NCBI RefSeq assembly: GCF_015521605.1
Contig: NZ_WANV01000030.1
Coordinates: 1 to 64,000, forward strand
Length of the DNA: 64,000 nt
Origin: Thermococcus sp.
GTDB taxonomy: Archaea; Methanobacteriota_B; Thermococci; Thermococcales; Thermococcaceae
Direction: 5' to 3'
The first letter of the stretch is position 1, and every line of letters begins with the position of its first letter. Below, piece by piece: positions 1 through 11,914 of this stretch. The notes under the pieces are model-generated. The model was given only the letters and a program-made list of their open reading frames with translations, was not told the DNA's origin and did not search any database. A program made the position numbers and the translations under genes.

Positions 1-560
1 CTCCTAGAGTCTTATTGCAACAGGCTGACCGGGAACAGATAGTAGCCCAGGCTAACGAGGTTTCAATTCTCCTAGAGTCTTATTGCAACACAAAATGAAC
101 GGTTGTCCAAAATCCCGCCGGAGCTCACGTTTCAATTCTCCTAGAGTCTTATTGCAACGCGCCGACAACTCCCATCATGGCCAGGGCGAAGCCAACGTTT
201 CAATTCTCCTAGAGTCTTATTGCAACTGGCGCGACAGATGGTATCCTCCCAGCCCCCTTTGATGTTTCAATTCTCCTAGAGTCTTATTGCAACGGGATGT
301 AAACAACCTTCTCCGGGTCAACGTCAGTAGTTTCAATTCTCCTAGAGTCTTATTGCAACGAATTGAGGACCTTAAAGCTGTCCTGGGGGTGGTTTAAGTT
401 TCAATTCTCCTAGAGTCTTATTGCAACGACCCTGAGCAAGTTTGAGGAGATGGTGACCTATGCGTTTCAATTCTCCTAGAGTCTTATTGCAACGGTGACC
501 ATAGGGAAGACAGACGCTACGAGCATAATAGTTTCAATTCTCCTAGAGTCTTATTGCAAC
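1..560 (-). CRISPR. CRISPR array, leader-proximal end (cut by the window edge)
   Basis: Nine copies of a 30-nt repeat are visible, starting GTTTCAATTC and ending TCTTATTGCAAC on the plus strand: a partial copy at 1-21, then copies at 60, 129, 197, 264, 330, 398, 464 and 531. They enclose eight spacers of 36-39 nt. All full repeats look identical. Read on the minus strand the repeat ends in ATTGAAAC, which matches the 8-nt 5' handle of Thermococcales crRNAs, so transcription runs leftward from the leader at 561 and the newest spacer is 494-530. The array continues beyond base 1. By eye no spacer matches the rest of this window. Confidence 0.98.
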
Positions 561-1078
561 AGGGCGGTTTTTGCTTTCTTTTGCCCTATAGAGGAATAGG
601 ATGTGTTTATTTTTATAAGCCTTTCTTTGGAGGGAACTTTGGGAAGCCCTCCGCGGCCTTTAGGCTGGGCCCCATTCAGAGCTCTATGCCCTCTTGAGGG
701 AGAACATGGGTTCGTTTGGGAGGATCTCTCTGTACGCTCGTGAGTTCCTGAGCTTTTTCATAGGCTTACCAGCTCAAATCAGCGATTATCCTGCTTTAAT
801 CAGCCAAATATCCTGTTTTATCCAGGTATAGCTGTGTTTAAGGGAGTCTGTGGTTTTGTCGCATGTTCCGAAAGAATTTCGTTATATTATAGCTAAAACA
901 AGTAACAGAATGGTACATACTAACGTGATGTTATTTAAGACTTTCCCCGGACTAATCGGCTGGTATTTTTGAATATGCTTCCCTGATCAGGATTTTTAGT
1001 GTATTTTAGACATTTAAACGTGATACCGCACAATCGCAATCCCTAAAAGTCTTTTTTAGTACTGCATTCGGTGAGAGG
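561..1078 (-). promoter_or_regulatory. CRISPR leader region
   Basis: This AT-rich, non-coding stretch of about 500 bases lies between the last repeat and cas2. Long leaders of this size are typical of Thermococcales arrays. It holds the pre-crRNA promoter close to the array. Its right end must also contain the cas2 promoter, for which the candidate TATA-like runs are near 1010-1018 and 1052-1061. A short inverted repeat CTAAAA/TTTTAG lies at about 1043-1059. No gene is visible inside. Confidence 0.8.
585..622 (-). promoter_or_regulatory. pre-crRNA promoter
   Basis: On the minus strand the sequence GGCTTATAAAAATAA (TATA core at plus positions 610-618) is a strong archaeal TATA box. The predicted transcript start is about 25 bases downstream, near 585-590, and it would enter the first repeat at 560. 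Confidence 0.75.
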
Positions 1079-1336
1079 ATGTACGTGGTCGTCGTCTACG
1101 ACGTGGCCGTCGGGAGGGTAAACAGGGTCAAGAAGTTCCTGCGCCAGCATCTTCACTGGGTCCAGAACAGCGTCTTTGAGGGGGAAATTACCAGGGCCGA
1201 GTTCGAGAGGATAAAGGCCACCCTCCGGGAAATCATAGATGAGAACGAGGATTCGATCATCATATACAAGCTCCGTTCCAGACCCTCCAGGGAAATAATG
1301 GGGATGGAAAAGAATCCGATGAGCGACGTCATTTAG
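1079..1336 (+). CDS. cas2: CRISPR-associated endonuclease Cas2
   Basis: An 85-residue Cas2. The N-terminus MYVVVVYDV is the beta-1 strand with the conserved Asp (residue 8), followed by the ferredoxin-like fold; the length is normal for the family. Cas2 dimers bridge Cas1 dimers in the spacer-integration complex. The start is supported by the ribosome site GGTGAGAGG directly before the ATG. It is the only cas gene on the plus strand: it runs toward the rest of the locus and overlaps the 3' end of the neighbouring cas4-family gene by 8 bases, so its expression must be separate from the main operon. Confidence 0.95.
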   Translation: MYVVVVYDVAVGRVNRVKKFLRQHLHWVQNSVFEGEITRAEFERIKATLREIIDENEDSIIIYKLRSRPSREIMGMEKNPMSDVI

Positions 1337-2030
1337 GTTTGAGCCACTCCATGTCAATGCTGGCGCATATTGGTCGGAATACGCAGGAGTTGCACACCCA
1401 TCTCTTGTTTCCGACAGTCTTTATCCATTTTGGGAACTTTCCATCTTCGAGGTCTTCCACGGCCTCAATAACCCTCTCAGCCCGCCTTATGAACCTTTTA
1501 AACAGTCTATCATCAAAATCCACGGGAAATACCCTGAATTCAAGGCCGTTCCTGTCGAAGAGGTATATGTAGCCCTTCTCCTTTCCCAGCATCCCAAGAT
1601 AAGCGTTGAGCTGCTCCACCCATTCCTTCAGCGGCTCAGCATGCTCAAGATCCCGGTTTTTGTTGTCCTTTGACCTATTTTCGGTACGCCCCTTTCTCTC
1701 AAAACCCTTGAACTTGAACTCCAGAACGTAGTCGCCCTTGACGGCATCCACCTTTCCAACGAGAGCCCAACCGTTTCCGAGCTCGTACTCCACCGGCACC
1801 TCAAACTCTGCCCCTTTTACAACCTCCCCGAGCCATCCATGGAGTGCAGAGCCTATTCTGGCCTCCCAGCTCCTCGAAGGATTATACGTGTTGAGATAAA
1901 TGGAAAGGGCAGTCCTCCTCAGGCAGTGGCTTAGAGATGTCACCCATATCCTTCTTTCCAGCGGCGGTTTTCCCGAGACGGCGCTCTTTATGCGCTCGTT
2001 AAATTCCGAAATCTCATCTGGATATTCCAT
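1329..2030 (-). CDS. Cas4-family RecB-like nuclease (Csa1-like)
   Basis: About 233 residues starting at MEYPDEIS, chosen because GAGGTGAAGGGT precedes this ATG 10 bases after the cas1 stop. A longer reading frame to 2081 would overlap cas1. It has the Cas4/RecB pattern: an early cysteine (SHCLRRTA), the PD-(D/E)XK core (GKVDAVKGDYVLEFKFK) and a C-terminal cysteine cluster (CNSCVFRPIC), together suggesting a 4Fe-4S cluster. It is the second Cas4-type protein of this locus and is longer than the other one, as Csa1 is in subtype I-A loci. A role in trimming and orienting prespacers is inferred from the family. Confidence 0.82.
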   Translation of the reverse strand: MEYPDEISEFNERIKSAVSGKPPLERRIWVTSLSHCLRRTALSIYLNTYNPSRSWEARIGSALHGWLGEVVKGAEFEVPVEYELGNGWALVGKVDAVKGDYVLEFKFKGFERKGRTENRSKDNKNRDLEHAEPLKEWVEQLNAYLGMLGKEKGYIYLFDRNGLEFRVFPVDFDDRLFKRFIRRAERVIEAVEDLEDGKFPKWIKTVGNKRWVCNSCVFRPICASIDMEWLKPK

Positions 2031-2040
2031 ACCCTTCACC

Positions 2041-4322
<2,282 letters not shown>

Positions 4323-4333
<11 letters not shown>

Positions 4334-5000
4334 CGCACTTGCCCTCCATGAGCTTCAGGTAAATGGTCCCCGCCCGGGTAATGTGATATCTTGGAGCCCT
4401 CCCATCAGGCCGTTCGTTCTCCACGAGATGATATTGACTCATTTTCTTCAGCTCGTTGCTTATAGTAGCGGGTGAAACACCGAGCTCTTCTGCTATGGTT
4501 CTGACGCTCTTCTCTTCATGGAGGCCGCAGAGTATTAACTCCCATCTCCTGGTTTTGGGGGCAAGGAAGGGGCCAAGTTCGAGGGAGATGTGACCGGAGA
4601 GGTTTTCAAAGTCGCTTTCAACTATGACTCTGACGTCCTTGAGTCCCAAAAGGGCAAGCAATGTTCCCACAAGAAGCGGTCTCATTCCTCCAGACAGAAC
4701 GGCAAGGACAATCCGATCGGAGGTCAGATTTTCCTCAATCCCTCTCTTTATTGCCAATACTATCTCCTCGCTTTTCATGGGAACCTCAAGGCGTATGATG
4801 TTTTCTTTTCCAACTATTGGAGATGCTATGCTCTCTATGGCCTCCAGGGCATTCACCGTTTTTCTCTCCATCTCATAATTTTCTGGAAGAATAGCCATCA
4901 ACCGGTCTCTGTGTTCTAGGCCGTCTATCCCTTCCCGTTTCCTCATTAAAGCCCGGACTATGAACTTCTCATCAAAGCCTACTGGGAAGACAACCAGCAA
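4323..5000 (-). CDS. csa3: Csa3, CARF-domain winged-helix regulator
   Basis: About 225 residues. The first 135 or so form a CARF-type Rossmann domain (IVLAVLSGGMRPLLVGTLLAL), the class that senses cyclic oligoadenylates or other nucleotides. Residues 145-215 form a winged helix (TIAEELGVSPATISNELKKMS) ending in an APRYHITRAG wing. The start is TTG at 5000, supported by GGTGGGATC before it; it overlaps the cas3'' end by 29 bases. Csa3 proteins control cas and adaptation genes in subtype I-A loci, so regulation of this operon or the leader is likely. Confidence 0.92.
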
Positions 5001-5634
5001 GATCCCACCCCCTTACCTCCAAGGTTTCTAAGATTTCTTTTCCAAGCATACTTCCTGCTCCATCCCTGTTGCAGGCCGCGGCGTAGTTATCAGCCAAGAC
5101 AATTGGCAGGAGAAAGGCGTAAACGGCCCGAGTATTCTTTCTGAATACACTTTCTGCTTCTGAGTAAGCAGCTTGTGGTTCGACCCAAGGAATTTCGCGA
5201 GAAAGCTTCTCCATAGTGATGTTTTCGAGCAGATGAAGGCATCCTTTACAGAGCTTGGAATTCTCTGGCTTTGGTGGACTTTTACGGAGTATCCAGTCAT
5301 GGTGATGTAGTAAAATTGCAACAGAGGCAATTTCTCCGGTCTCTCCAAACCTACCAAGAGTTGTTCTCGCTACCAGATACGAATAGAACCAATGAAAGCC
5401 AAATTTTGCCCTTCTTTTTTGAAACACTTCGAGACACTTTCCGACGTCGTGGAGGACATAGGCCTTTCTCAAAATGTTGCCTGCGACTTCGGGTTCGACG
5501 CCCGTTAACCTTCCCAGGAAGGAATCATAATTCCTCTCGAGATAAAGTCGCTCTAGTAGCTCAAGACCCCTCCTGATGTGGTCTTCCATAGTTTCAACGC
5601 ACTCTCCACCCATAAAATAAGCGCAGGGAATCAT
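4972..5634 (-). CDS. cas3'': Cas3'' HD nuclease
   Basis: A 220-residue stand-alone HD nuclease. The metal ligands are His62-Asp63 (YVLHDVGKC), the LLHHHDW cluster and a later Asp (VLADNYAAA). In subtype I-A the nuclease and helicase halves of Cas3 are separate genes, as here. The ATG at 5634 overlaps the cas3' stop (ATGA), so the two are translationally coupled. It degrades target DNA together with Cas3' and Cascade. Confidence 0.93.
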   Translation of the reverse strand: MIPCAYFMGGECVETMEDHIRRGLELLERLYLERNYDSFLGRLTGVEPEVAGNILRKAYVLHDVGKCLEVFQKRRAKFGFHWFYSYLVARTTLGRFGETGEIASVAILLHHHDWILRKSPPKPENSKLCKGCLHLLENITMEKLSREIPWVEPQAAYSEAESVFRKNTRAVYAFLLPIVLADNYAAACNRDGAGSMLGKEILETLEVRGWDLAGCLPSRL

Positions 5635-7199
5635 AAGATACCACGCTCCTTGTCGTAGTCTCCGGTATAAACTATCTCAACTTTCTTGCCGAGTGCAATC
5701 GCCTTTGCAACGCGGTAAGCATCGCCAAGCTCCTTGAATTCGAAACTAATGCCTCTCACTTCAATGAGCTTGTTGGAATAAAGCTCGAAGAGCTTCTTCG
5801 GACTTACGAGCACTACTTCGCTTCCAACAGAGATGGGTACGAGAAAGCCTCTCATAATCGGAGTGCCTCTGGACACAAGTCTTTCAACCTCCCCAAGAAC
5901 GTGAGTGGCCCTCTTGGATGGGTCAGCCATGAGCCGGACGAGCTTTCCCTTCAGACTTTGATTAATGAACCGTTTAACTGAGCTGGCACTTGACCCATGG
6001 ACTTCCGTCACTATCTCTGCATACGTTGAAGGAACGCGCGGATGAATCTCACTTTCCTTGAGACGATATATGGTCTGCTTCACTTCTTCCTGTGGATACG
6101 GTCCCGTTGGTGCGTCTTCAATTACTATTGCCCTGCCTTCTTTATCACCCGCGTGGCGGGCAAGTCTTCCAAAGCGCTGGAGAAGGGAGTTAATCGGCGC
6201 CCCATCGGTTATCATAATATCAGCCGAGAAATCGACTCCCGCTTCAACTGCCTGGGTCCCTATTAGAAGAAACTTCCTCTTTTTCAGCTCCCGAAGACGC
6301 TCTATAAGCCTTCTCTTGTGGCTTGGGGTCATTCTTCCATGGATTAGAATTACTTCCTCGCGCTCAAATCTGAGGTGGGAGTTTGAGATAGCCCGGTTGT
6401 ATAACTCAACGGCCCGTTCCACAGTATTCACTATGACGGCGTTTCTTTTTCCGGGTTCAACAAAGTTCAGGGGATTTCCTTTTCTGAACCCAATCGAGAT
6501 GTCCTTTCCAAGCTCCCTATTCACGAATGGATCGTTGTTATCAGGCAAGAGGACTCTGAAATCGTATCTGTTTTTCATCGCGTACCTCTCAAAGAACTTG
6601 ACGTGGCCACGGGAGAGGGTTGCAGTCATAACCACAACCGGAACACCCTGCGAAGTCAGGAACTCAATTACAGCGTCGAAGGCAGTTGCCATTGACTCGT
6701 CCTCAAGAAGGAAGTGGGCCTCGTCGAATATGACGAGTGATGTGAGGATTGAAGCCTGGGTCAGATAATCATAGCCGAACTCCTTTCTTGCCTTCACCAT
6801 GTGCCTCTTTTTGGTGTTGAGTTTCAGTAGATCCCACGTGAAAGTATCGGCGGTAGTCACGTTCAAGGGGAAGAGGTGCATGAATTCACCGCTCGATCCC
6901 ATCATTTTGGTTCGTGAGAATCCAAATGCTTCCTCCGCTGTCTTCTGAACATCATCTATGATTGACCTCATCGGGAGAACATGGATAACCCTGTCAAATA
7001 CGGAAGCATCGTTCAGGGAATGCATGGCAAGAGCAAAACTTAGGAGCGTTTTGCCGTAGCCGGTTGGGGCGTTTAGGATAAGGAAAGGCCTGGGGGAGGA
7101 GGTTAAAAAGTCAAACGCCTCCTCCAGAAGGGGTCTTCTCTCGGGTACGAAGCCCTTTGCCCTCGCGAGCCTTTTGACGGCTTCTGTGTAGGCCCTCAC
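5631..7199 (-). CDS. cas3': Cas3' superfamily 2 helicase
   Basis: About 522 residues of a DExH helicase: Walker A NAPTGYGKT (about residues 44-51), DEAH box (159-162), TATLS motif III and QRFGRLARHA motif VI. The start is GTG at 7199, preceded by GGAGGT and overlapping the cas8a stop as GTGA; an in-frame GTG at 7226 lacks such a site. It unwinds target DNA for Cas3''. Confidence 0.93.
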   Translation of the reverse strand: MRAYTEAVKRLARAKGFVPERRPLLEEAFDFLTSSPRPFLILNAPTGYGKTLLSFALAMHSLNDASVFDRVIHVLPMRSIIDDVQKTAEEAFGFSRTKMMGSSGEFMHLFPLNVTTADTFTWDLLKLNTKKRHMVKARKEFGYDYLTQASILTSLVIFDEAHFLLEDESMATAFDAVIEFLTSQGVPVVVMTATLSRGHVKFFERYAMKNRYDFRVLLPDNNDPFVNRELGKDISIGFRKGNPLNFVEPGKRNAVIVNTVERAVELYNRAISNSHLRFEREEVILIHGRMTPSHKRRLIERLRELKKRKFLLIGTQAVEAGVDFSADIMITDGAPINSLLQRFGRLARHAGDKEGRAIVIEDAPTGPYPQEEVKQTIYRLKESEIHPRVPSTYAEIVTEVHGSSASSVKRFINQSLKGKLVRLMADPSKRATHVLGEVERLVSRGTPIMRGFLVPISVGSEVVLVSPKKLFELYSNKLIEVRGISFEFKELGDAYRVAKAIALGKKVEIVYTGDYDKERGIL

Positions 7200-8419
7200 A
7201 GAAGCACCTCCAGGTGTTCCCTCCACATGGTGGCCTTCAATACCTTTCTCAGCTCTCCACTTGCTCGTCCACTCCCCTCAAGCAGCGCCCTTCCCTGGCG
7301 GAAGAGTCTGAATACTGAGTCCTCGATGAGTCTTTCATTCCCACTGTTGATGGCCCTGTAAATGTCTTTGACGAAGATGTAAGCCAGCATCTCCCCATCA
7401 CCGTTCACGCCCCTGCCAAGTTCCTTCTCGGCGATGTCCACGAGCGCCCACAAGGGGTACTTGTGAACGGTTACTTTTCCTTCTTTCAGTTCCACAGTCA
7501 TCTGCAGTCCGCTGGTGCTCAGGGCCCTTATGCGTCCCACGTAGGTGTTTAAGTACTTGCTAAGACCCGATAGATCGAGCTGGAGAGTTTTGAGTTCCGT
7601 ATAAACCTGTCCCTCAAGACTAATCAGATGGAGGGTAAGGGGATAAACTTCCTCAGGAACTATTCTGTTCTCCTCGGCGAGCTTCATCGCCAGCTTCATC
7701 TCGTAGAGTTCCTCTGTGCTCAGAGAGATCCTGCCAGAGGTTCCTGCCTCTGTTAGAGGGAGCAGACCATTTACAATGACATCCTCAACATCATATGGCC
7801 AGAGGCCCTCTACTCCAGGCTTTGTCATGAGGTAGTACTTGCCTCCAATGAAGCCCGCGAATCCCGTGAAGAACCCCAGCGCAACGATGGAGAACCATAA
7901 GGGGTCGAGGCGTATCTGGGCTTTCTGGCCGGTAGTTGGAGTTAAGAAACCACTCTGGCGCTCGTAGTATTCAGGTTGTTTGATTATAGCCGGCAGTATT
8001 GCGTAATGATCTGCCTTGGGTTTTTTTCCAGGTATTTTTGACGTTTCGCCATCGTATTCGACGCCAAGATACGTGCCATCTTTATCTACTCTAACCATCG
8101 TCAATGATGCTCTCGGATCAATGACCCCCTCCCTGATGAGCCTCACGGTCTCCTCGATAACCAGCTCGAACAGCTCACCATAGGTTTCAGGAGCGCTCCT
8201 GTTGAACCATGTATTTAGAACTTTGTCAAAGGAGCTCCTGTCGTTCCTTCCCATTTTAGAGGTATGTGCCTTAGCTCTATCCCTAAGGGAGCGAAGGGCA
8301 CCCTCAAGGGAATCTGCCAGCTCTTCGGCGTCGGGTTCAAGCCCAGAGTTTATCGCCACCCAAGACAATCCGAGCGAGAGCAGTTCCCTTGTGAGACCCT
8401 CGTAGGGGTATATCGCCAT
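7196..8419 (-). CDS. cas8a: Cas8a large subunit of subtype I-A Cascade (Csa4-like)
   Basis: About 407 residues from the ATG at 8419 (MAIYPYEGL). A TTG at 8434 with a good GGAGGTG site is an equally possible start, overlapping cas5a. The protein matches the position and size of the Cas8a2/Csa4 large subunit, between cas5a and cas3'. I see no catalytic motif, as expected for a PAM-recognition and scaffold subunit. The assignment rests on gene order and on family resemblance in the PYEGL start. Confidence 0.85.
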   Translation of the reverse strand: MAIYPYEGLTRELLSLGLSWVAINSGLEPDAEELADSLEGALRSLRDRAKAHTSKMGRNDRSSFDKVLNTWFNRSAPETYGELFELVIEETVRLIREGVIDPRASLTMVRVDKDGTYLGVEYDGETSKIPGKKPKADHYAILPAIIKQPEYYERQSGFLTPTTGQKAQIRLDPLWFSIVALGFFTGFAGFIGGKYYLMTKPGVEGLWPYDVEDVIVNGLLPLTEAGTSGRISLSTEELYEMKLAMKLAEENRIVPEEVYPLTLHLISLEGQVYTELKTLQLDLSGLSKYLNTYVGRIRALSTSGLQMTVELKEGKVTVHKYPLWALVDIAEKELGRGVNGDGEMLAYIFVKDIYRAINSGNERLIEDSVFRLFRQGRALLEGSGRASGELRKVLKATMWREHLEVLL

Positions 8420-8423
8420 GGCC

Positions 8424-9158
8424 TCAAGGAGCAAGGACAATCACCTCCTCACCGACCCTCGCAATCCTAAGCCGTCCCTGAACCCTGACGCTCTCTTCGG
8501 GATAAAACATCACCATTCTCTCTGCCTTTGAGTAGTCCCCAATCCCGGAGCGCCAGTCCACCACCGACTGGAGCGTGCCTTTTCCGCTGACCTCGAGCCC
8601 TTTGAATAGGAACGCGTAGGGTGTCTCTGTAACATCTGTCTCTACTATGTCAGTGCGACCTGTTTCAACGTCCTCCACGCTGACGACTGATTCCCTTGAG
8701 CCAAGTCTCGTTATACCCCACGCAGCCCTTTTGATATCTTCTAGGCGATAAGTGCTCCCTGCGAGCTCTTCTTCATTGATGAGATAGACTGCGGTTATGG
8801 TAGCGTCGTTTGTACCGTACATCACGGCGAAGGGGAATGATGTGACCGCACTCTGTACCTTTCCGCGGTAGACGGTGTTAATCTTCAACAGTGCTCCGTA
8901 GAGCCTCGGTTTTCCGGTGGTTTTCACCGTCACCCAGTCAAAGAGATTCAAGACCTCCTCCGCGGCGCTTTTGAACTTTTTTTTGTCATAGACAGTCTCG
9001 GCTCTATTCCCCGCAATGTGAAGGAGTGGATATGCTATAGCCCCAACTATGGTCGTTGGTGGGACGTAGCGCAATGCAGTTCTCATCTTGCTCTGCGGAA
9101 GGGCACGAAGTGCAATGACTCCTGTTGGCCTCAGTGTGACCTTTAAAAAGAAAGTCAA
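8424..9158 (-). CDS. cas5a: Cas5a, RAMP subunit of Cascade
   Basis: About 244 residues. The Cas5 N-terminus is evident (LKVTLRPTGVIALRALPQSK, then RTALRYVPPTTIVGAIAYPLLH). The start is probably TTG at 9158, six bases after a GAGGTGG that overlaps the cas7 stop; GTG at 9167 is the alternative. Cas5 binds the crRNA 5' handle and caps the Cas7 filament. Confidence 0.92.
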   Translation of the reverse strand: MTFFLKVTLRPTGVIALRALPQSKMRTALRYVPPTTIVGAIAYPLLHIAGNRAETVYDKKKFKSAAEEVLNLFDWVTVKTTGKPRLYGALLKINTVYRGKVQSAVTSFPFAVMYGTNDATITAVYLINEEELAGSTYRLEDIKRAAWGITRLGSRESVVSVEDVETGRTDIVETDVTETPYAFLFKGLEVSGKGTLQSVVDWRSGIGDYSKAERMVMFYPEESVRVQGRLRIARVGEEVIVLAP

Positions 9159-9168
9159 GGGAACCACC

Positions 9169-10367
9169 TCAGAAGGCTCCCTGTTCCCGGAGGTAATTCA
9201 TCGCTTCATTCAGTGCCTCCTCGGGGACCTTCTCGCCTGTGGCGACGGTGAAGAGGTACTTCTCTCCGAGGCTCTTTAGTACCTTTAACCTCTTCTCAGT
9301 TCTGGCAATGTAGTCATCGTAAATTGGAGATGTCACAACAAAGGGGTGCTCTGTAACGGCCACTGCTACCTCAGTTATGCCGCCGACCGGGAAGAAGCGG
9401 GACAGCTTGGCACCGAACTGGGCCGAGGAAAGCATTCTGAACAGAGCCTTCAAAGCAGCCTCACGCCTAGACTTTATCTCATCCTTGTCGAGTATCGACT
9501 CAGAGGTTATAGCGCTGACACCTATGGCGTTGAGGTCGAGGTTGAAAGTGAATCCATAGAGCGCCGTGCCGGTTTCAACGTAGTAGATCATCTGCTCTGA
9601 GGCGTTGCCCTTCTTGCTTGAGGCGTCCATCTGGGCATGCCTTGCGTGTAGCTGGGGTTCAGAGGTTGCAAAGAGGGCGACGGACTTCACAGGGAGGGCA
9701 TAGCTGACCTGGAAGGCGGAGCTTCTTCTGACTGGTGGAGAGGCAGCGTACATAAACCCTCCAATATCCTCAATAACACAGTTTTTGATAATGATTTCTT
9801 CTATTTTGTACGGACTCAGATCCAGCACCTTCTTTTTAATCATGAAGTCTCCAACGAGTTGGGCAGCAAGAGATTTATTCTGAACAAAGAGATCCCTGGG
9901 ATTGCTAGATTCTCGGAAGTTTCTAATCAGCTCAATGTACTTCTCAAGTTGTTTTATCCTCTCTTCCTTTGGATTTTTACCTTTCTTTACTTTCTGGAGC
10001 TCCTCTTCTAAGAGTTTGAGCGTTCCTGTTGTGATTGATGGGATATCCTGGAAAACTTCTTCAAACACAGTATCCGACAGGAATAACTTTGGCGCTAAAT
10101 GAATCTCGTCCATAGACTTATAGAACTCATGTCTCTTGCAGTCCTCACATACTGGGAGGTTGAGGGAGAGGGCCTCCATCACAAGGTGCTCCTGGTACGC
10201 GTGGGCAAGGCTCTCACCGCTCAGTGCCGGGACGTAGACGGTCTTGAGCTTTCCATCCTCCTCAACGAGATACGGAACACGCCTGTGCTTGCCGTAATTC
10301 CCGGCAGTCTCCACCATGTTCAATGCCTCGACGTTGGCCTCAAACCTAACACCGACGCTCAAAAACA

Positions 10368-10368
<1 letters not shown>
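9169..10368 (-). CDS. cas7: Cas7 (Csa2) backbone subunit of Cascade
   Basis: About 399 residues of the DevR/Csa2 family: N-terminal VGVRFEANVEALNMVE, then the GNYGKHRRVPYL and VYVPALSGESLAHAYQE segments that bind crRNA. It has a CEDCKRHEF cysteine pair. The ATG at 10368 overlaps the csa5 stop as TGATG, with GGAGGTGATGAG as ribosome site. Multiple copies of Cas7 coat the crRNA spacer. Confidence 0.95.
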
Positions 10369-10724
<356 letters not shown>

Positions 10725-10760
10725 TCACAATCAGTAAAGACATTACTCCTATATAATGTT
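10725..10760 (-). promoter_or_regulatory. cas operon promoter
   Basis: On the minus strand ATTATATAGG (TATA at plus 10750-10757) lies about 40 bases before the csa5 start. The next eleven genes follow with overlaps or tiny gaps, so this is likely the main cas promoter and the probable target of Csa3. Confidence 0.65.
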
Positions 10761-10917
10761 TACGTTTAATTTTTGTTTAATAGGAATTGCAAAATGTTCA
10801 GAAAAAACTAAACACAAAAGGAAGCCAGCTAAAAGCAGGAAACAAGATTTCTTTCTTGAGTTCTATTTATGTCCTTCTGAAACACTTTCTGGGTGTGTTT
10901 GGTCATAACTGAACACT

Positions 10918-11008
10918 TCAAAACCACACCACCAGAGGTTTGTATCACTCCACGCCGACTAGATGCTTGATGAGCTTGTATGTCTCAAGCAGATTTGGTT
11001 TTTCTTCG

Positions 11009-11010
<2 letters not shown>
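10918..11010 (-). pseudogene. cas1 remnant, C-terminal end only
   Basis: The minus strand encodes LLETYKLIKHLVG, then an in-frame TGA two codons later, then YKPLVVWF and a stop. This matches the last residues of the intact Cas1 at 2041-3021 ([13 protein letters not shown] ... YEPLVAWF). About 30 codons survive, interrupted by the stop codon, and no upstream part remains because the second cas6 begins to overlap. It is a fossil of a second adaptation gene beside the second cas6. Confidence 0.85.

Positions 11011-11914
<904 letters not shown>

Noticed and set aside
294-329. Spacer 5 shares GGGTCAACG with the capsid gene near 56460
   Set aside because: Only nine bases match; the rest differs.
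360-397. Spacer 6 resembles part of the acetyltransferase gene near 34087
   Set aside because: Both encode a similar EDLKAVLG peptide, but there are about six mismatches in 23 bases and no similarity outside. It is chance, not self-targeting.
5308-5320. ATTGCAAC within cas3'' looks like a repeat end
   Set aside because: An isolated 8-mer in coding sequence, with no other part of the CRISPR repeat around it.
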